Shown here: positions 6,376 through 8,341 of the stretch, one piece after another | Layout of the letters: each line of letters begins with the position of its first letter | Position numbering within the stretch: position 1 is the stretch's first letter | From: Lutispora sp. | GTDB lineage: Bacteria; Bacillota; Clostridia; Lutisporales; Lutisporaceae | Length of the DNA stretch: 8,341 nt | Reading direction: 5' to 3' | Assembly: GCA_030834765.1 (NCBI GenBank) | Contig: JAUQXG010000279.1 | Span: forward strand, 1-8,341 | Program-made: the position numbers and the translations under genes | The notes under the pieces: generated by a model | What the model saw: the letters and a program-made list of their open reading frames with translations, nothing else | Told to the model about the DNA's origin: nothing | Databases searched by the model: none

Positions 6376-6564
6376 ATGGGAAATTGTGGATGTGAAAATC
6401 CAATAAGCAAGTTATGTGGTTGCGACAATAACTTCTTATTATTATTGTTACTTTTCATACTTCTTGCTTCAGACTCAACTTCAGGTAGAGAAAATAACTT
6501 CTTCTTTATAATAATACTTGCAGTTATCGCTTTTGGCGGATTTGGCAGTACCTTCGGATTCTAA
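6376..6564 (+). CDS. Small hydrophobic protein, two hydrophobic blocks (62 aa), paralog of 5902-6072
   Basis: A 62-residue protein with GGAGG (6363-6367) 8 nt before the ATG. A Cys-bearing head (MGNCGCENPISKLCGC) is followed by CDNNFLLLLLLFILLASD, a short loop (STSGRENN), FFFIIILAVI and a Gly/Phe tail. It is identical at 33 of 40 positions to the protein at 5902-6072, the main differences being in the loop and head. The family is not recognised. The two blocks (about 11 and 10 residues of uninterrupted Leu/Ile/Phe) are short for ordinary transmembrane helices, so beta-type assembly into a layer is as plausible as a hairpin in the membrane. It is the last gene of the first small-protein operon, followed by a hairpin. 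Confidence 0.82.
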   Translation: MGNCGCENPISKLCGCDNNFLLLLLLFILLASDSTSGRENNFFFIIILAVIAFGGFGSTFGF

Positions 6565-6579
6565 AGATACTCCCCTTAA

Positions 6580-6636
6580 TAGGCAGAGTTTATGCAAAGG
6601 CAGACATGATATCTGCAAAGCAGAAACTTCTGCCTA
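6580..6636 (+). terminator. Two-tier hairpin between the small-protein operons
   Basis: TAGGCAGA (6580-6587) pairs with TCTGCCTA (6629-6636), continuing inward with GTTT/AAAC past a single bulged T. An inner stem GCAGA (6600-6604)/TCTGC (6612-6616) has a 7-nt loop. AGGCAGA occurs twice on the left, so alternative pairings exist. The 3' flank is A/T-rich (TATTTATA) but lacks a clean T-run. A terminator or 3' end stabiliser is the simplest reading. Confidence 0.5.
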
Positions 6637-6664
6637 TATTTATATAAAAATAAAATAATAGAAA

Positions 6665-6691
6665 ACAATTGGGAAGTCGCTGCATACAATA
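6665..6691 (+). promoter_or_regulatory. Sigma K-like promoter of the second small-protein operon
   Basis: AC (6665-6666), 16 nt, CATACAATA (6683-6691) again matches AC-N16-CATANNNTA exactly, with the same spacing as at 5636-5662. CATACAAT also equals the sigma E -10 consensus, but no ATA is found at the sigma E -35 distance. Transcription would start near 6698, just before the SD at 6705-6711. Confidence 0.5.
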
Positions 6692-6719
6692 TATTATAAT
6701 GGGTAAGGAGGAAGAGAAT

Positions 6720-7076
6720 ATGAGTGCTAGAAGATATGATAATCAAAGACAAGGATTTAATCAAAGAAAAAACTTAGTAGATCAGATTCCAGTAGAAGTG
6801 AAGGATATGAGTCAAGATGACATAAAAAATAAAATTATGAGCGAAATCAACAACAATAAAAATATCAATCTTGATCCGTCTGTGAAGGAAAAAATAAATA
6901 GCGGTGATGTGGACGGACTAAAGGAAGAAATAATAAGAAAGCTTAGCACTACTGAATCAGTAGATGGAACGAATGACAAGTTGGTAAATATGTTGAAAAA
7001 TGATGACATGGATGGCTTGAAGAATCAACTCATGTCTATGCTTTTTAACAACATGGACGATGAAAAAAAAAAGTAA
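6720..7076 (+). CDS. Charged hypothetical protein, zero-frame product (118 aa), ends at a slippery site
   Basis: A 118-residue hydrophilic protein of unknown family. The start is the ATG at 6720, with AAGGAGG (6705-6711) 8 nt before it; an earlier in-frame TTG at 6669 lies inside the promoter and is rejected. The N-terminus is basic and Gln/Arg-rich (MSARRYDNQRQGFNQRK). The rest is Asp/Asn/Lys-rich and probably helical, with a weak internal repeat: NSGDVDGLKEEIIRKL (60-75) resembles KNDDMDGLKNQLMSML (93-108). The frame ends in GAA AAA AAA AAG TAA. The heptamer A AAA AAG (7067-7073) is directly followed by the stop, and the -1 frame continues open to 7426. The complete product may thus be a 235-residue fusion, this part being the short form. 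Its place behind a sigma K-like promoter suggests a sporulation role, unproven. Confidence 0.8.
   Translation: MSARRYDNQRQGFNQRKNLVDQIPVEVKDMSQDDIKNKIMSEINNNKNINLDPSVKEKINSGDVDGLKEEIIRKLSTTESVDGTNDKLVNMLKNDDMDGLKNQLMSMLFNNMDDEKKK
7063..7073 (+). other. A10G slippery run, candidate -1 frameshift or transcriptional slippage site
   Basis: Ten A and one G (7063-7073), read in frame as AAA AAA AAG, contain A AAA AAG, the slippery heptamer known from dnaX. TAA follows at once in frame 0. A -1 slip moves reading into the acidic frame that runs to 7426. No clear upstream SD stimulator or strong downstream stem is visible, so RNA polymerase slippage on A10, a phase-variable tract or a sequencing indel are alternatives. 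Confidence 0.55.
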
Positions 7077-7426
7077 ATGATGCCCCAAGAGAAGATTTCA
7101 GAAGGGAAAAAGATACTGTTGAAGAAGTAGAAGAAGATGAAGAAGATGATGATGACGAAGAGGAAGAAGAATCCTTTAACCCTTTTTCAGGATTTGATGA
7201 GAAGATCATAATGGAATTAATGAAAAAGAAACTTTTGTCTGGAAGAAAAGATGACAAAAGAGTTGCAATGCTAAAATCTATAAAACCATATTTGTCAGAT
7301 AAACGCCAAGATAGTATAGAGTCCATATCTCAGATGCTCAGTATGCTTAGCCTTATGGAAGGGATGCAGAAAAAAGATACTGGAAAGAAAAAATCCAAAA
7401 GTAAAAAAACCGGTGAGAAGAAATGA
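7073..7426 (+). CDS. Acidic linker plus C-terminal domain, -1 frame continuation of the 6720 gene
   Basis: This frame is open from 7064 to the TGA at 7424-7426 and adds 117 residues after a -1 slip. It starts VNDAPREDF, then has an acidic run of 18 residues, 17 of them Glu or Asp after the first Val, then FNPFSGFDEKI, a helical segment with MLKSIKPYLSDKRQDSIESI and QMLSMLSLMEGM, and a Lys-rich tail. The first 46 codons hold no ATG, GTG or TTG, so this part can only be made as a continuation of the upstream frame. The first internal start, ATG at 7211, has only a weak GAGAAG before it and would give a separate 71-residue protein. I believe the KxIKPYLSxKRQ-type segment occurs in other Firmicute small proteins, but I cannot name the family. 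Confidence 0.7.
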   Translation, partial: VNDAPREDFRREKDTVEEVEEDEEDDDDEEEEESFNPFSGFDEKIIMELMKKKLLSGRKDDKRVAMLKSIKPYLSDKRQDSIESISQMLSMLSLMEGMQKKDTGKKKSKSKKTGEKK

Positions 7427-7590
7427 GGCTTCCAATTAACGAGTTTTTGACATTGGAAGAAGAAGACATAATACTTATTGCATTAATTTTTATGATATGG
7501 ACAGATGATAACTCTGATAAGTTTCTTTTAGCTGCTTTAATTTTTATTTTAGTTGCAGGACTGGATAAAGATCTACTAAGATTCATATAG
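7423..7590 (+). CDS. Small protein with two hydrophobic blocks (55 aa), end of second operon
   Basis: A 55-residue ORF starting MRLPINEFLTLEEED. The ATG at 7423 overlaps the TGA of the upstream frame (ATGA, 7423-7426), with GGTGAG (7412-7417) 5 nt before it, so translation is probably coupled. Two hydrophobic blocks, IILIALIFMIW (16-26) and FLLAALIFILVAGL (34-47), flank a polar loop TDDNSDK. This is the same plan as the small proteins of the first operon (block, Asp/Asn-rich loop, block) though the sequence differs. Family not recognised. The stop TAG at 7588-7590 lies in the first bases of the terminator's right arm. Confidence 0.72.
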   Translation: MRLPINEFLTLEEEDIILIALIFMIWTDDNSDKFLLAALIFILVAGLDKDLLRFI

Positions 7591-7601
7591 TAGATCTTTT
7601 T
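7567..7601 (+). terminator. Intrinsic terminator of the second small-protein operon
   Basis: AAAGATCTACTA (7567-7578) pairs perfectly with TAGTAGATCTTT (7588-7599) across a 9-nt loop, followed by T residues to 7601. The stem is 12 bp though AT-rich, and it includes the last codons and the stop of the 55-residue gene. Confidence 0.8.
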
Positions 7602-7708
7602 CTATGCCGAAAACTAGCGCATGCATCTAATATCACTAATTAAATAGACAATTCGGGATATAAATGAAAAATTATGGTTCCTAAGGCTGATTTTAGTCAA
7701 ATAAATGT

Positions 7709-7763
7709 TTGTATTAAAATGAATATAAATAGTATAATAAATAAGAATAATATAAATGGGGGG
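7709..7763 (+). promoter_or_regulatory. Probable sigma A promoter and RBS of the CNNM/CorC gene
   Basis: TATAAT at 7733-7738 is preceded at 18 bp by TTGTAT (7709-7714), which keeps only the TTG of the -35 consensus. A G6 run (7758-7763) serves as SD, 10 nt before the ATG at 7774. The rest of the 7603-7773 gap is A/T-rich and shows no gene or strong structure. Confidence 0.55.
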
Positions 7764-7773
7764 AATTTTTCTA

Positions 7774-8341
7774 ATGGACGGAGCCTTGTGGACGCAGATA
7801 CTTATAATCTTACTACTTGTTGGTATAAATGCGTTTTTTGCAGCGTCGGAAATGGCCATTGTATCCATGCGTCAATCAAAGATAAAACCTTTGGTTGATG
7901 AGGGCAATAAAGCAGCGATCTTAGTAAGTAAATTTCTTGATGAACCGAGCAAACTTTTAGCAACGATTCAAGTTGGAATCACGTTTGCAGGCTTCTTTGC
8001 TAGTGCTTTTAGTGCTACTACACTGTCAGTAAAACTGGCAGCTTTGCTAAAGACCATACCCATATTTGCAAGTTCTGCAGATGCGCTGTCTCTTATTTTA
8101 ATGACAATTTTAATATCTTTTATAACTTTAGTATTAGGAGAATTAGTCCCCAAAAGACTTGCTCTCCAAAAATCAGAGATTGTATCATTAAAAGTAGCTG
8201 GAATAATAAGGTTTGTCTCAATTATTTTTGCGCCTGTTGTAAAATTTCTTACTTTGACAACTAATTTCTTTATTAAGCTTTTTGGTGGAAGTGACGAAGG
8301 AATAGATGAAAGCATAACAGAAGAAGAAATAAGAACTATGA
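7774..8341 (+). CDS. CNNM/CorC (HlyC, hemolysin-like) family membrane protein, 3' end outside window
   Basis: The first 189 codons of a membrane protein of the CNNM/CorC family, whose members have an N-terminal DUF21 transmembrane domain, a CBS pair and a CorC_HlyC domain, and are linked to magnesium or other divalent cation export. Visible hallmarks are NAFFAASEMAIVSM (19-32), a second-helix segment ATIQVGITFAGFFASAFSA (63-81), LVLGELVPKRLALQ (117-130) and the acidic TEEEIRTM just before the window end, which normally leads into the CBS domains. Start is ATG at 7774 with a G-rich SD. It has its own promoter and is separated from the small-protein operon by a terminator, so it is probably housekeeping and unrelated in function. 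Confidence 0.93.
   Translation, partial: MDGALWTQILIILLLVGINAFFAASEMAIVSMRQSKIKPLVDEGNKAAILVSKFLDEPSKLLATIQVGITFAGFFASAFSATTLSVKLAALLKTIPIFASSADALSLILMTILISFITLVLGELVPKRLALQKSEIVSLKVAGIIRFVSIIFAPVVKFLTLTTNFFIKLFGGSDEGIDESITEEEIRTM

Noticed and set aside
6080..6403. Minus-strand open frames opposite the Cys-rich gene
   Set aside because: They are antisense shadows of repetitive Asn/Ile/Phe codons, lack a ribosome site and family features, and the plus strand has a perfect SD and a paralogous context.
6683..6690. Sigma E promoter reading of CATACAAT
   Set aside because: No ATA-type -35 lies at 16-18 nt upstream, while AC at exactly 16 nt fits sigma K. Sigma E is not fully excluded.
7121..7170. 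GAA/GAT-rich tract as a satellite or CRISPR-like repeat
   Set aside because: There is no fixed unit or spacer; it is codons for Glu and Asp in an open frame.
7045..7326. Minus-strand frame with a long serine run
   Set aside because: It is the complement of the GAA/GAT-rich acidic tract on the plus strand and has no RBS or other protein-like features.
7584..7592. CATATAGTA as a third sigma K -10 box
   Set aside because: It lies within the terminator stem, has no AC at 16-17 nt upstream, and no gene starts at a suitable distance.

Overview
The window looks like chromosomal DNA of a low-GC, spore-forming Firmicute, probably an anaerobic clostridium. This is an inference from the AT-rich codon use, the strong AGGAGG-type ribosome binding sites, the GlnK/GlnL-like two-component pair, the TAXI-type TRAP transporter and the late-sporulation-type promoter motifs. 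No mobile element, CRISPR array, tRNA or rRNA is visible.

Region 1 (1-4956) is a sense-and-import unit. The C-terminal part of a histidine kinase overlaps by 4 nt a response regulator with a YcbB/GlnL-type output domain. Next comes a TAXI TRAP importer: a lipoprotein binding protein, a DUF1850 protein and a fused 4TM/12TM permease. A direct repeat, TTTTGT-N4-ATTTGT, lies just upstream of the binding-protein gene. It nearly matches the site recalled for Bacillus subtilis GlnL (TTTTGT-N4-TTTTGT), so the two-component system probably controls the importer and the substrate may be glutamate or glutamine. A strong hairpin after the binding-protein gene probably lowers expression of the downstream subunits. 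It also sits between the only Shine-Dalgarno-like sequence and the DUF1850 start codon. A perfect bidirectional terminator separates the unit from the next gene.

Region 2 (4947-5567, minus strand) holds one flavin reductase-like FMN protein. Its TATAAT box shows that translation starts at the second possible ATG.

Region 3 (5636-7602) is the least understood part and the best candidate for an undescribed system. It has two consecutive operons of small proteins. Each is preceded by an exact AC-N16-CATANNNTA motif, the consensus of the late mother-cell sporulation factor sigma K. The first operon encodes four tiny hydrophobic proteins, one of them missed by simple ORF calling. Three share a plan of two hydrophobic blocks around a polar loop, and the fourth is a 71-residue protein with ten cysteines and a duplicated WIWIILA segment. 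The second operon encodes an Asp/Glu/Lys-rich protein that stops right after the slippery heptamer A AAA AAG. The acidic reading frame beyond it has no start codon of its own for 46 codons but joins by a -1 shift into a 235-residue fusion. A 55-residue two-hydrophobic-block protein follows with an ATGA overlap and closes the operon at a terminator.

Region 4 (7603-8341) is a short leader with a TATAAT box and the N-terminal half of a CNNM/CorC (hemolysin-like) membrane protein cut by the window end.
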